A program made the position numbers and the translations under genes. The notes beneath the pieces are model-generated. The model searched no databases. It was not told where the DNA came from and worked only from the letters and a program-made list of their open reading frames with translations. Below, piece by piece: positions 1 through 12,784 of a DNA stretch of 64,000 nucleotides. The DNA comes from Oppiella nova (taxonomy: Eukaryota; Arthropoda; Arachnida; Sarcoptiformes; Oppiidae): positions 1 through 64,000 of the forward strand of contig CAJPVJ010000005.1 in assembly GCA_905397405.1 (NCBI GenBank), given 5' to 3'. Position 1 is the first letter of the stretch; each line of letters starts with the position of its first letter.

Positions 1-78
1 ATAGTTAATTGGGGGGGTTGGTTGTCATTTGCATCGAAAGTTTAAATACAAATGACAACCAACCCCCCAATTAACTAT
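1..78. repeat. 78-bp near-perfect foldback (hairpin)
   Basis: The left arm, 1-31, is the reverse complement of the right arm, 49-78, apart from one extra G in a G7/C6 run. The loop is about 17 bp. The ends read ATAGTTAATT and AATTAACTAT. The left arm starts at the window edge and may extend beyond it. It could be a small foldback element or the end of a longer one. Confidence 0.9.
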
Positions 79-3000
79 ACGTTGCCTATGGATATCCTTA
101 CAATTTTTCAGATCATAGTACAATTGCATGATGCCACCACAAATGAACATCCACCCCCTCACATTCAATGCCCACCCTTCATACATTAGGCATTTAAAGT
201 TTAAACTTTTAATGTCCAAAATGCCCAGGGCATACTGCCCAATTAGAGTCATATACAAACTGGACACACAATAAAAATGAAAGTTTATTAACAGTTTGTA
301 AAGTTTAACAAAGTTTGAACAATAAAGTTGGCGAATTGCCCCAGGGCATCGATGGGTACCCAAACTTATTGAGCTTTTTTATTTAATTATTTTAATTTAG
401 TTTTTTAATTCTTGATAATTAGTTTCTATACTTACCAATAAATCAAAATGCAAACCGATGCTATAGATGTACAAGTATAAATAAAACCAAAACTTTTTGA
501 AATAAACACAATACAATGAAATAATTTGTTATCAATGATATTTTTATTACTGGCAATATATTTATATAACAATTGAATTATTTTGTTATGATTTGCAAAA
601 ATTTATTTTGTATTTGTCAAATTTATAACTCAAATATTTATTTATATATAATATATATATATATATGTATAAATGAAAAATGAAATTAAATAATGACATT
701 CATCAAATGTATTTTAATTAATATAAGTATTTTTTGTTTTTATATAATTTTATTTTAAATTTAAGTAATGGAAGTAAAAATAGCGAAATACTGTATATGA
801 GAATTGAATTAAAACATGTTTTTTGTCTGTTTTTTAATGTGTGGAGAATTTATATCAAACATTACACACGAGAGAGAATTATAGAGAATTGAGAATAAAA
901 AGTCATTTATCAGGGCAAAAGGTTTTTTGCATTTATATATCATTTCAAAGTTTTCACTTTTTTGTATGTTTCCAAAATCAATACTTTTTTCAAAAAACTT
1001 ATAATTATTATATAATATTTATATATAATAATGATAATAATAATCATACAATTGAATCAGAAATACATTTTGTTTGATAATATATTATGATATAAGAAAA
1101 AGGTATACATTATTATTGATTGGATTGTGGTGTTCGTTATCAGCGATTAAATTGTTTGTCAATTAATTTTAAAAACTTGCTTTTATTCTCATTTTAATTT
1201 ATAATTTGTTATCAAATGGAGAAAATGGGACACAACAGCAATGAGCAGAATATTAATATATTATAATATATATATTCATATATTTAATTAATTATTATTA
1301 TAACTTATATATCATATAACAGACACTTCGAGAGCGACGACACGATTTGGTATTTTTTCATAATAATAATAATCAGATTAATAATAATAATAATATTCTT
1401 TGTTTTTTGGTTGTATTTTATTTGGTGTACACTTTACATAATATTATGAATTTGTGTGTGTTTTTCGTATTTTCAAATATTGTTTTATCCAGAAAACTTA
1501 TTTTTTAATTTTGTTGAAACACTTGTGTTTGTTGTTTTCAAGATTTATTTTTTGTTGATAATAAGGCAACGGGTATTATATAATAATAATAATAATAATC
1601 ATTAATCAGTCAATCAATTAATAATAATTAATAATCAATAATTAATAATTGAATTGAGAAATAATAAGTGAAAGAATGACAAATATGAAGGCAAGCTCCA
1701 AATGTATCACACAATTGTCAAGTCCAATATATATCATTGAATCATATTGGTTTTTCCATAATGACCAAGGTATCTAATAAATTGAAATGTTTCTCAACGA
1801 TTTTCAATTTGTTTGTTGCACACATTATGTTACATTATATATATATCAGACTTTTTTTCAAATTATGACTTGGATTTGAATTTATAATATTTAACATTAA
1901 GAATATTCTTGATTTGTTTTTTAGCACAAAATGGTTGAGAGATTTATAAAGTTGTTTTTACAATTTTGGTTTATTTCTTATGTGAATATCAATAAATAGA
2001 AAATTATAACTAATTTTCACAATTGTTTTGACACTGTTTATGAAATCTTTTTTGGTAATATTCCTCATCCATTACAATTCATTGTTTTGCAAAACTTATT
2101 TATTATTTGTATTTCAATAGTAATAATAAGTGTCTAAAAAATGGTATACGAAATCATAATAATTTTAGTGCACTGTTATATTACTGTCACAAATACTATT
2201 GCTAAAAGCTTTTTATGTAATATTGTATTTTTAATAATAAAAACAAATGGTTTTCAATATACATTTTCTGATGTATTTTAAGCAATATTTTTATTGATTG
2301 GATTAGAAAAACAAACTTTTGTTTCAATCGTCGCTTATTTGATAATTATTACATTTTTTCGTATCAATAATAACCGGATAAAAAGGGGGAGAATAGAGAA
2401 AAAGCACTGTTTATATCTAAATGTAATTACACATGTGTTATATAATCGGAAACATATAATGAATTATGACAAATAAAAATTATAATAATTATCTTAAATA
2501 TTAATTTACAATTGCATTTTTCAATAGAAAAAAAACTTAATACTGAATAAATTATAGACAAATATAAATCTAACACTTATATTAAAATTCAATTTAAATG
2601 ACAAAAAATGAATTTTCCGTACAATTACTAATCATTAAAAATTGTTTTTCATATCTAATTGGCGAATAATATCTACCCATATGTCGGGTGAAAACAACAC
2701 AACCGGGAAATTATATTAAATTATACGTAAAAAACTTTTCAATTATTTTCAATCATTTTGATAAGTCTTTATATAACAAACACAATTTATTTTCGAGCAA
2801 ATATTATTCAATTATGGTTTTTGTCAATTTGTTTTATATATTTAATTAAATAATTTCTATAATAATATTTATTTATTATTATTGTTTTATTTCTCATAAT
2901 TTAAAACGAGGACTGAAAAAATTGTACAAAAGTATCAATCAATTTCATTTTTGATCGACTTTCAAATATCAATGTATTTTTGTTGAGTGCGCTTAACATA

Positions 3001-5780
3001 TGATAGCAAAAAACACATTACATATCAATTTATAATCAAATTATGATTGACTTTGGGTTCGCTTTTTTTAAATATCCAATTAATTTTCATAGCAATCATA
3101 ATAATTAATAAAATTTAATTACAGCCCAACTTTGTTGGCATTTATAATATATATTTATATATTTATAAGTTATTGTTAATCGTAAATATTTTTAATGATT
3201 GGCGAAAATGGTTTCATTCAATTATTTAACTTAATTGCTCAAAATCTACTTAACAAGTTGTCAATCAAACGGTGACTTTCCCTTACAGTGCAAACTGTAT
3301 ATAATTATTCTGTATTTTACATATTATTTATAATATCAATACAAATATAAAATAATTATTTATTGTATTTATATTAAAAACATTTTTGTTTTGTCAAATT
3401 GAGTGCCTATTACTTATTAATTTAAATGTATGTCTGTCCTAATAAAGCACCGGACTATCCGTCTCTCTCTTTCAGTTCACTTGAATATACATTTCTTGTA
3501 TAAATGGTATCCTATTATCGATTCCTAATTCAGGGCCTTATCTACAACACACTGACCAATAGATTGCTTTTTTATGTGTCTTTATGTCATAAATAATAAT
3601 TATTTGAGTCTTTTATCTCGTATTTGGAAATTATTACATAATATATTATTAATTCAACCACAAAGTGATTACTGAAATGCGATCGCAATTTATTTATTCA
3701 AATAAATCCCGTCTCACTCTCTCTTTCATGTATATAATCGCAAATCATTTTGTATTTTATTTTATTGTTTTCGGGGAAATAGAAAAATCTTTGGCTTCGA
3801 TATATTGAACGCATAATAATATAAATGTGTTTTGAATATAAATTACTGAATCAATAACTTATATCGTGTTTTGACCGCTTTATGCATGTATTTTGAATGA
3901 GTAATAAAAATAAGTCGAAACGATAAGACAAAGTGAGCGATAGATTATGAGGTCCTCGCAAATGGCATACAGTTTCCCGATAGAGTGTCTGTGTTTTGGA
4001 TGCACCGGATATTTATGTTTATGTCCCGTATATTAAAGCTTTTGTTAAATAAAATACTCCTTTTTGTGTCCCAATAATGAGCGAATAAAATGGGGAAAAA
4101 ATACATTCAATTCTTGGGATAAAAAGATTTATAAATATAGAAAACGAGAGGAAAAATATATCTGTTTTTTTGTAGCGTATAATTGGGAAGTCTTTTACGC
4201 AGAAAAATACCCCCAAAAAAGTGTTGGCCATTGAGTTTGAGGGAAAGAATTTGACACAAAAGAAGAGTTTGTTTTTTGTTGTCTCATAAGAATCTAATGA
4301 AGCGATTAGTGGCAGAAGAAGAGGACACATGAGAAAAGACTAGAAGAAGAAGACTCGCGGACCGTATATTGAAATCATGTAAAGCGTCGACTAGTGTTTG
4401 GTGTATATTATCTGAATAACAGTAAAACCACTGTTTGTCTCATTAATTGATTGATTGGTTGTCATTGCCCTCAAACGCTACTCATGCGAACCAATGCCTT
4501 ATAATTTATACAATCATTTTTGGGGAAAGTTTTTCATAAGCTTTCAATTTGGGAACTAAACGCTAATTTTGTGTTAATAATGTGTATTTTTTGTGGTATT
4601 GTCTGTTGTTTGTGTGTAATGTCTAATAATTATCATAACTAACACTATGGTATTGCACTCATAAGTAGAAAACATTTTTTTTCAAATAATTCAAAAAACA
4701 TATACAGAGAAACACTTGATTTTTTCAACACCTATTCTCCAAATTAATTATTATAATGGTTTGCTGTGTGTGTTGTATCACCAGATCATTACTCTAATAA
4801 TATCATAATTCTCAAGAAAAAACTTCAAAATTCAAAATCTACTACAATATACAATATTATATTATAATATACATATGAAATGTATAATAAAAGTTATACA
4901 ACTAACGGAAAAAATATTATCATTTGAAAACATACAAATTTTTATTAAGATTAGTACATTAATTAATTAATTATTTTTTACGTTTTTTATAACACATTTT
5001 TACAAAGCAAAAAAATTTATTAGTTTTACTTATTGCTAGACATGTTATGTAAAATTTATAGTTTCAAAAAATTTGAATTTTAACTAAACAATACATTTTA
5101 AGTTCGGAAGTAATTTTACTAGCAGTCATAACAGATTAATTTCCCATTTTTAGAGAAATTAAGTATTATTTTGTTTATTTTAAATGCCAACAAATGGAGG
5201 AAAACTTATTTTATGAGAAAAAAATTCATTGTGGCTTACATTCGCTTCATGTTGATATACAGGGTAATTTACAAACAAATAAAAGTACTGGTACACATTG
5301 TGTGAATATGTATTGGCAATTAAGTATATCACATTAATTGACAAAAAACCCCAACACCTTTTTTAAATACCACATATCGTATCGTATTATATAATTATAA
5401 ATAAAAATTAATTTTCAAATCATATGTCAATTTACACACTGTTTTTGCTGTGTATTCATCATTATTACTGTATTTTTGTTAAATATCACTTTTGGACTCT
5501 GAATGTAAGTTCTCATTGAAACCAATATTCATTTTCCTTCAATTCATATCCAGAACTTCTGGCGAAATAAATAGACAAAAGAAAATAATGTTCTTCTGAT
5601 CAGATATAATGAGCTTTAAGGCCACTCATCACTATTACACCGGGAGAAAAGCACTTGGACTTTATCGGAGACACTTTCGCTGCCCTATTGTCTGTGTTTC
5701 ATAATATTTTGTTTGTCTGCTCAGTGAAGACTCGCAATCAAATCCAAGACTATATTCCGTTATTGTTTTCAATAATGTAT
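79..5780. other. AT-rich 3' flank of cut, no gene seen
   Basis: Very AT-rich with short ATT/TAA microsatellites (for example 1363-1393 and 1580-1600). A somewhat GC-richer stretch follows the edge hairpin (about 80-360). Minus-strand frames at 25-363 (112 codons) and 4019-4330 (103 codons) have no recognisable domain and odd composition, so neither is called a gene. Part of the cut 3' UTR must lie at the right end. Confidence 0.7.
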
Positions 5781-5796
5781 TTATAATTTAAATGTA

Positions 5797-5802
5797 TTTA
5801 TT
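5797..5802 (-). terminator. Candidate poly(A) signal AATAAA downstream of cut
   Basis: AATAAA on the minus strand about 160 bp after the stop codon. The region is so AT-rich that further AATAAA-like hexamers occur downstream, so the true cleavage site is not fixed. Confidence 0.35.
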
Positions 5803-5962
5803 TAAGTGTTTTTTGTTTTAAAAACTGCATAAATAGATAATTAATTGTAAAAACTAAACGCAACTCTTATGGTAGAAATCAATGTATGGTTTGGTTTTTA
5901 TGTGGTTTATGTCAACCCATTGATCGCAGCATTCATTTTGGCATTTCGTTTAGCACTCAATC

Positions 5963-7453
5963 CTATTGAACGCACTCTTCTAAGACGTTGTCGTCGTTAA
6001 TGCCACTGATTTTGGCCGAAACGGGTCTCACTTCGTCCTCATCCATGTCGTCGTCATCCCAGCCCTCCTCGTCCTCCTCCAGCGACTTCTCGAGTCGTTT
6101 GATATTGTTTTCCCTTTCGTTTCCATTGTTTTTTGCATCACTTTTTGTACGGAAGTTGTGTTCAGCGAAGGCGGCCGTCGGCTCCACGCGAACAGTGCTG
6201 TCGTTGTCGTAGTCTAACGAACCCCTCCTCCGCTTCCTCATGAGGTCGGCCTCAGTGGGCTGTCGGACGCACACGCCGTTTATGACTTCGTCCCGGCGCT
6301 GCACCAGATCGTAGGCGTCGTCGTCGTCCTCGTCGTCCATCATATCATCACTTATGCCGTCGTAATCGTCGTCCTCATCACCGGAGAACTCGAGTCCCGG
6401 GTCCACCCACTGGGGCTGAGCCGGTTTGCGCCGGGAGCTCGAACTGGTCACGTGCTGTGGCTTTCGGCGACTGCTGCCGATAGGTCTGGAAGTCTTGCTT
6501 AAGTCGAGTTCAACGGACTCGTCGCCAGAGGCGTCGCTCAGGCCGTCCGAGTCGTCGTTCAATGACATCGAGTGTCGGTTTAAGTCTTTGCTGTGCTGTT
6601 GATGACTAGTAGTCATACTTAGATCAAGAGTTCCCATCTCGTCCTCCGGGAGCGACGATCCCGGAGATGAGCAGCTGTTGGTGTTTGCATACAAGTGCGA
6701 CCCGACGGGTGACGTCGCGTAGAGACTCGAGTACTTGGATCTGTGCGACGGCGACAAACCGCCGACACCACCGCTGGCGCTGTGCACTCGGATGTCGGCC
6801 AACCGTTGCGACAACAGTAGCCGGAACTGAATCGGATCAAAGTTGACGCCATCTCTGCCTATATTGTACGGCAATTGGGAGCCGGCGTTCGAGCCGTTGT
6901 TGTCGTCGCCGGCCGACGAGATCTGCTTCAGACGCATGCGATGGTTGTGAAACCAATTGGTGATTGTGCGCAACGATAGGTTCAGTTCGGTGGCCAAGAA
7001 CTCGATGGTTGTGGTGCTGGGGTACGGGTCCATCGAGAAGGCCACCCGAAGCGCCTCCTTCTGCTCCTCGGAGAACAGGATTCGCGCCTTTTTGGCGGCG
7101 GGCGAGCCGTAGGCCGTGCGACCGCCGCCTCCGCCGCCCATCAGCGCCTTCGACGACGAGTGAGACAAAGAGTTTGGCGACGAATTGAAGTTCGAGAAGT
7201 TGTAGATATTGTCGGCCATCGGTTTGATGCCACCGATGGCGTCCTCCAAGTGAGTTCGTCGCCGTTTGTTGGCCTCTCGTCTCTCGTTCTTCAATGTCTG
7301 CAGTTTCTCGATGTTATGCGAGTCGTTAAGCCATAACTGCATTCGTATGAACGGCTCCCGGCCTTTGATGCTCAGCATATGCCACGGCTTGGGTTTGGAC
7401 AGCAGTTCGCTGACCGAGCCTTGAGATAAGCCGAGCACTACTTCGCCGAAGAT
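5963..7453 (-). CDS. cut: cut, exon 11: end of CUT repeat 3, homeodomain, C-terminus and stop
   Basis: 496 codons plus TAG at 5965-5963. It resumes CUT repeat 3 with [20 protein letters not shown] and [20 protein letters not shown]. The basic linker [11 protein letters not shown] is followed by the homeodomain (6922-7101; [20 protein letters not shown] to [16 protein letters not shown]), which carries the Cut-specific His at homeodomain position 50 (WFHNHR). Downstream are [14 protein letters not shown], two DLS motifs ([15 protein letters not shown]) that resemble CtBP-binding sites, [15 protein letters not shown], an Asp/Glu run, and INGVCVRQ. These tail motifs are shared with insect Cut. 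The protein ends in an acidic tail, NVLEECVQ. Confidence 0.97.
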   Translation of the reverse strand: MFGEVVLGLSQGSVSELLSKPKPWHMLSIKGREPFIRMQLWLNDSHNIEKLQTLKNERREANKRRRTHLEDAIGGIKPMADNIYNFSNFNSSPNSLSHSSSKALMGGGGGGRTAYGSPAAKKARILFSEEQKEALRVAFSMDPYPSTTTIEFLATELNLSLRTITNWFHNHRMRLKQISSAGDDNNGSNAGSQLPYNIGRDGVNFDPIQFRLLLSQRLADIRVHSASGGVGGLSPSHRSKYSSLYATSPVGSHLYANTNSCSSPGSSLPEDEMGTLDLSMTTSHQQHSKDLNRHSMSLNDDSDGLSDASGDESVELDLSKTSRPIGSSRRKPQHVTSSSSRRKPAQPQWVDPGLEFSGDEDDDYDGISDDMMDDEDDDDAYDLVQRRDEVINGVCVRQPTEADLMRKRRRGSLDYDNDSTVRVEPTAAFAEHNFRTKSDAKNNGNERENNIKRLEKSLEEDEEGWDDDDMDEDEVRPVSAKISGINDDNVLEECVQ

Positions 7454-10400
7454 CTGCGCAGAAAACGAAAAAGTTTCGTTAGTTTTGCAACCATTACAGG
7501 ACTGGTATGTGAGTGGGTGTCTGACAAACCTTTTGGCCAATATTGTGTGCCATCAGAGTCTCCTTAATCTTAGTGGTGATACTTTGTGTGTCGAGATCAG
7601 TGGTGAGCGCCGCCATCTCATAGACCGATGGCTGTATGTATGCGAGCGATGAGGATGTGCTGCGACTGTAGTTGGAGTTCGTATGAGTGCTGAGCGGTTG
7701 GTTGAGACGACGGGAGGAGGAGATGGCGTTCGATGTCGAGAGCGATGAGTGAATGGCAGTCGCGGCTGAGCCGATGATGTGGTGCTCGGGTGTGGAAGTA
7801 CTGGACCGGTGGCCGGCAGTGTCTGAGAAGCCCGGGCTTATCGATTGCCGGCACGTGTCGGACGCCTTCACGGGCGACATCTCTTGAGCCTTAAAACCCG
7901 TCGACTTAATGGCCGCTATCGATGAGCCGGAGTTAATCGACACGGGATTGATGGACTCGTGGCGCGGGGTCACCGCCGGACTTATGGCGGGGCCGGTGGG
8001 TCCGGCCACGAAGCTGCCGGTTCTCATAAGCTTCTCGGGCGCTATCTTGTACTGAGAGGCCACCAGCTTATGAATGGCGTTCTCGTCCTCTAAGAACATC
8101 TTCATGCGGATGAACGGCTCGCGTCCCTTCTGCGTCAACATATGCCAGGGCTTGGGCCGGGCCAACAGGTCGGACACCGAGCCCTGGGACAGGCCTAACA
8201 CGCTCTCGCCGAACAATCGTTGACTAATTGAGTATTGACTTAACTGTTCCTTCACTCTCTTGACGATGTCTTCGGTGTTCAGATTGTTGTACTGATCGAA
8301 CTGCTGCTGAGTGATGGGCGGCAGCACCGCTTTGGCCGGTCTGTTGGGAGTGTTCGGCACCGACGGTATGGCCGATTGGGACAGAAGTGAGTTCGTAATG
8401 GATTGCATGCGTTGGAGGGGCGACGCGGCGGAGCTCAGGTCTTCCACGGAGTTCATGTCAACGCTATTGCTGTGGTTAAGTATAGAGCCGTTCTGTGGGC
8501 CGCCGCCCATCGGAGGCGTCGACGAGTAGGGCTTGTTATGGCCGCTACCGATGTCCGGCTTCGGCCTCACGAGAGAGAAGGCACTCGAATGGCGCGCATC
8601 CGTCTCCGAGGACGACGACGATGAGCCGAACGCGTCGCGCGGCTCGCGAGTGCCGCCCCCGCCGTTCGTCTGCTTCTCGGCGCGCATCCGGACGTCCAGC
8701 GGAAGCGACGACGGGTCCAGCAGATGAGGTAAACTGAGATAATTGGATCCATTGACCAGACCTGCGGCCGCCGCCGCAGACGCCGCCGTGAATCGGGCGA
8801 ACAGCTCTGAATTGGCGACACTCGGCGAGTGAGAGCGGCCGCCACCGGCTCCTCCGGCCGAAGCCATTTGCGTCAACCGCGACAACTCCTGGTGATAGAT
8901 GGCCAGCGCCTGTCGCACCTCGTCCTGCGTGCGGTCGTAGCTCTGGGGGTGTCGGAAGCCCTCCTCCACCTGTTGGCCAATGAGTTTCGCCAACTCTTCC
9001 TGATAGATGCGGGCGACCATATCCTGCGGGATGTCGTCGTTCTCGAACTTCCGGAGCACTCGTCGGGCGTTATCTGCGGCCGACCCGCGCCCGTACAGCG
9101 ACGACGCCAACGACGGCGACCGGACGTCTCTCTTGTCCTCGCGATCGCTAGTGTCGCTGTTGGCGTCGTTTTGGCTGTCAATGTACTTCTCGCACTTGAT
9201 TTGAATGGCGTCGCCGTTGAGCAACGGTGTGGCGCCGCCTCGGCTGCCGTTCTTGTTGGGCGAGACCATCGCCCGCTGAGCCTCGCTTAGTATCTGAGCG
9301 ATGCGCTCTTCGGCCGCCGGGTCCTCCTGTTTGTATGTCGTCGCCTCTTTGCCTGTCATTCAAACACAAAAGAAATCAATTATTGAGTTTTGTTGCCCGC
9401 CATCAGTAAAGGGTCTCACAATTCTTGGTCAGATAATCACCTTTTCTGGGGACCATTCCTTTCAGAAAGTATATACACCGGTCGTCGGCAGCCCAGGCGT
9501 GCATTTTGCGGTACGAATCCCTGCCCTTTTCGGTCAACTTGTCCCACGGCTTGGGTTTGGAAAGCAGTTCGCTGACAGTGCCCTGCGATAAGCCCAACAC
9601 GTATTTGGCGAACAGTCGCTGTCCGATGTTGTGGACGGACAGCAGCTCCCGGACGCAGCGCGAGATGTTCAGCGTATTCAGCGTTTCGTTCATATATTTC
9701 TCGACATTGACTCTCAATTGTTGCTGAAGTTTATCATATTGTGCTCCGATTGACACCTCAGGTGAGCCCCGGGTGTTGAGACTGCCGGCGCCGCTAATGC
9801 TAATATCAATGCTGGCCGGACTGCCTCCGCCGCCACCGCCACCGCCGGAGCGGTGGTTCATCGCAGGCTCGTCGTTACACCTGTCCATTATGGCGCTGGT
9901 GCTGGTGGGTGTGCCTACGCTGCCGGTCGACTTGGCATCGGCCTCGTCGTTGGATGTGGGCGGGGGTGACGGCGAACCGGTCGCCTGGTTTGAACTGTTC
10001 TGGTCTGCGCTGTGCTGGTGAGCGGCCAACAGCGCCTCCCGGTGTTTGAAGGCCTTGGCGTACGAGTTGACGATCTCCTCGCCCAGCATAGAGCCGAACG
10101 TCTCGACGTTGCCGAGGCTCTGGTAGGGCGGCATAAACGGCGGTATCAGATGCCGGGGCAACGAGTGGCCCAACTCCTGGTTGGCCGCCTTCAGCGCAAC
10201 GTTTTCCGTCTGAAGCGCTTTCGTCTTCTCGAGTAAATACATCTCAAAGGGCTTGTGGTCGCGCAGTGCCGTCGACCCGATTTGGCCCAACTCGGCCCTC
10301 AGCGCCAACAGCTCGCGCTTAATCTCCTCGTAATCCCTCTGCTTCTCCAGCTTCTCCTCCAAGTGTTTAATGATTTTGTTTTTTTGCGTCAAAATCTCCT

Positions 10401-12737
10401 CGAGTTGTGTGATCTGCGAGCGAATGGCAATGAGTTGAGTGAACAAAAAGTCTCAAAAATCGGATTTAATGTCAAATTTGTTTAATCAACTAATTAGACA
10501 GAAAATGTGTGTGCGCGAGAGCACCGGTAGCCTACTATTCGTGCGCTAATGCTATGGCCGCTAATATGTAATTAAAGTTTTACAGCTAATTAACCCATTG
10601 CTGGTAATTATAACCCCTCTATTTCTACCATTTGTCACCGAAAATCAATTAAATGAAAGTTTGGTCTTTAACGTCAGGAGTTGTGCCCAAAGTTTTTTGC
10701 AGCAAAAGTTTTAGCAATAAGTAGTAAAAGGGATTCATTACCTGAGCAGCGGTAGTCTCTTTGAGTGTTATTATAGTGGACTGCAATCTATGAATGTCAT
10801 CGACAAGCCGTGAGATCTGTTCCCAAATAGACACAGAGAACAGACATTTGAGTTAATTTTGGTGTTATTTGAGCCCAAAAAAGCAGAAGCGAAAAGAGAT
10901 GTTAGAGTTTTAGAGGCAAAAAGAGATTGAAAAGTAATTCAAAGAGCATATGAAATGATGCGGACATTGGCGTCAAGTATTAGTAAAGTGGATGCAATAG
11001 AGCAAAGCTATCTGTGCTCTCACTTTGCACTGCGATATATGGCTAACACTAACGCAAGCACTGAGTTATACATCACTTCTCGTACGCGGAGATGGAGTGA
11101 GAGCTTTGCGGAGCAAATAGTTTGTCATTTCGTTTGGCGTAAGTTTACACCAAATACTGCCGAAAAGCATTGGTGTTTGACATTTGTTTGCGATGTACAC
11201 TAAGCTACTGGTAATACACTGTAAGTCTCGGAGTGTAAATGTTGTCTTACATGCTGTCTATACACACGCCTAATGCCTAAATGCAGTGTATATTTTGAGT
11301 TTAACTCTGGTATGTTTGGCACACAAGTGTGTGGTGTGTATCTTGTGGTGTGTCGGTGAGCGTCGACACCACTGACATCGCAAACACTAACCTCCTTCTC
11401 CTTCACCGTCAGTCGGTTCTCGCGATTCTCGGGCAATGAGGTGGTGGTGGATGTGGTGAGACATAACGCGTTGGTCGGCCCCTCTATTGTGGCGGTCGAG
11501 TGATTGGAATTATCGTCGGATTCAGACTTTTTCATATTAATCGAAACGTTGTCTTCATTTGTCTTCACTGAAGACTGTTTGAGCAAACAATGAGAATAAA
11601 TTGGTTTTTGTTATACACAAAAAAATAACATATAATCACTAGTAATGTGTGTAATGGCTCTCAAATATATTTATAGAATTAAGTCAATAAATCACCGAAA
11701 ATGACACAAATTCTTATCGTTTGATCAGAAAAATTATTTGAAGACATAATACAACAAAAAAGTCGGAAACCGTAAGAATCGCACAAAAAGACAAACACAA
11801 TATTAAATAAATTGTCGGTTTGTCTACAAATTCTGCGCTAACCATAAGATATAAAGTCTTTGAAGCATTAAATCGTAATCAAATGACATACAAAACGAGG
11901 CTAAACAGCACACATACTACACACTAAACACCGTGAATGGAGCACTGGTATGACAAGGGGCTGGTGGTTCGGTATGGTATGTGTGCTCTATTCGATCAAA
12001 CAATTCTTACATCAAAATTTTTGTCTATCAATTGAGGCTAAATAATGGTAATAATGCTAATACTAATAGATTTTAATAGTCTATAGCGAAACAATATTTA
12101 GATTTTCAGGTGGTTTTTGCAAAACTGATTGCCACATATAATTGAGTTATGAGTTGTGTATTTATTTTATCTCAATTCAACTTTTTATTTTATTTCAATA
12201 TAATATTGTATAATATCTCAGTCAATGTCCTACACTCACTGAGTGGCCCTAAAATACGTACAACGAAATAGTGAACAATACATAATTGAAGTGAAAATTG
12301 CAAATAATGACAATCAGGAAAATAAAGTTTATGCGCCAATCGCCGGCCGAATGGCTATTGTAATAAGTCGAGCGATCAAAGCCTATTAAATGGCAATTTT
12401 AATGCCAATTTTGATCAGTAAAAAGTCACGATCGAGAGCTGTTAGTGTCATTCAGTGGTGTGACTATTGATGTGGGAAAGTTGGGTAACGGAGAGACCTT
12501 TGCTTCTTTGCGGGCATCAAAAGCAATAATTCTGGTACTGTTTCGGGCACTTGTATTATACTGTATACGAGTGCTGTGTATATACTGTATGTGTTTGAGG
12601 CGAACATATGGCAGTTTGGTTCTCAACATTACTCTCTCACTCAATGAAACACTTTTCTCTTAAAAACGTTTGGCACACAAAAAAATGGCTCAAAATGTTT
12701 GAATATATGACATAACTCATCAGTGTAACAAAAAGAG

Positions 12738-12784
<47 letters not shown>

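Noticed and set aside
25-363. 112-codon minus-strand frame at the left edge
   Set aside because: It overlaps the foldback and has no recognisable domain. It is treated as chance, though part of an unknown repeat is possible.
4019-4330. 103-codon minus-strand frame downstream of cut
   Set aside because: Phe/Ile-rich translation of a purine-rich strand, with no domain and no splice or start context.
8829-9290. 153-codon open frame on the + strand and other frames opposite exons 9-11
   Set aside because: Antisense shadows of the GC-rich cut coding exons. The minus-strand frame has clear homology throughout.
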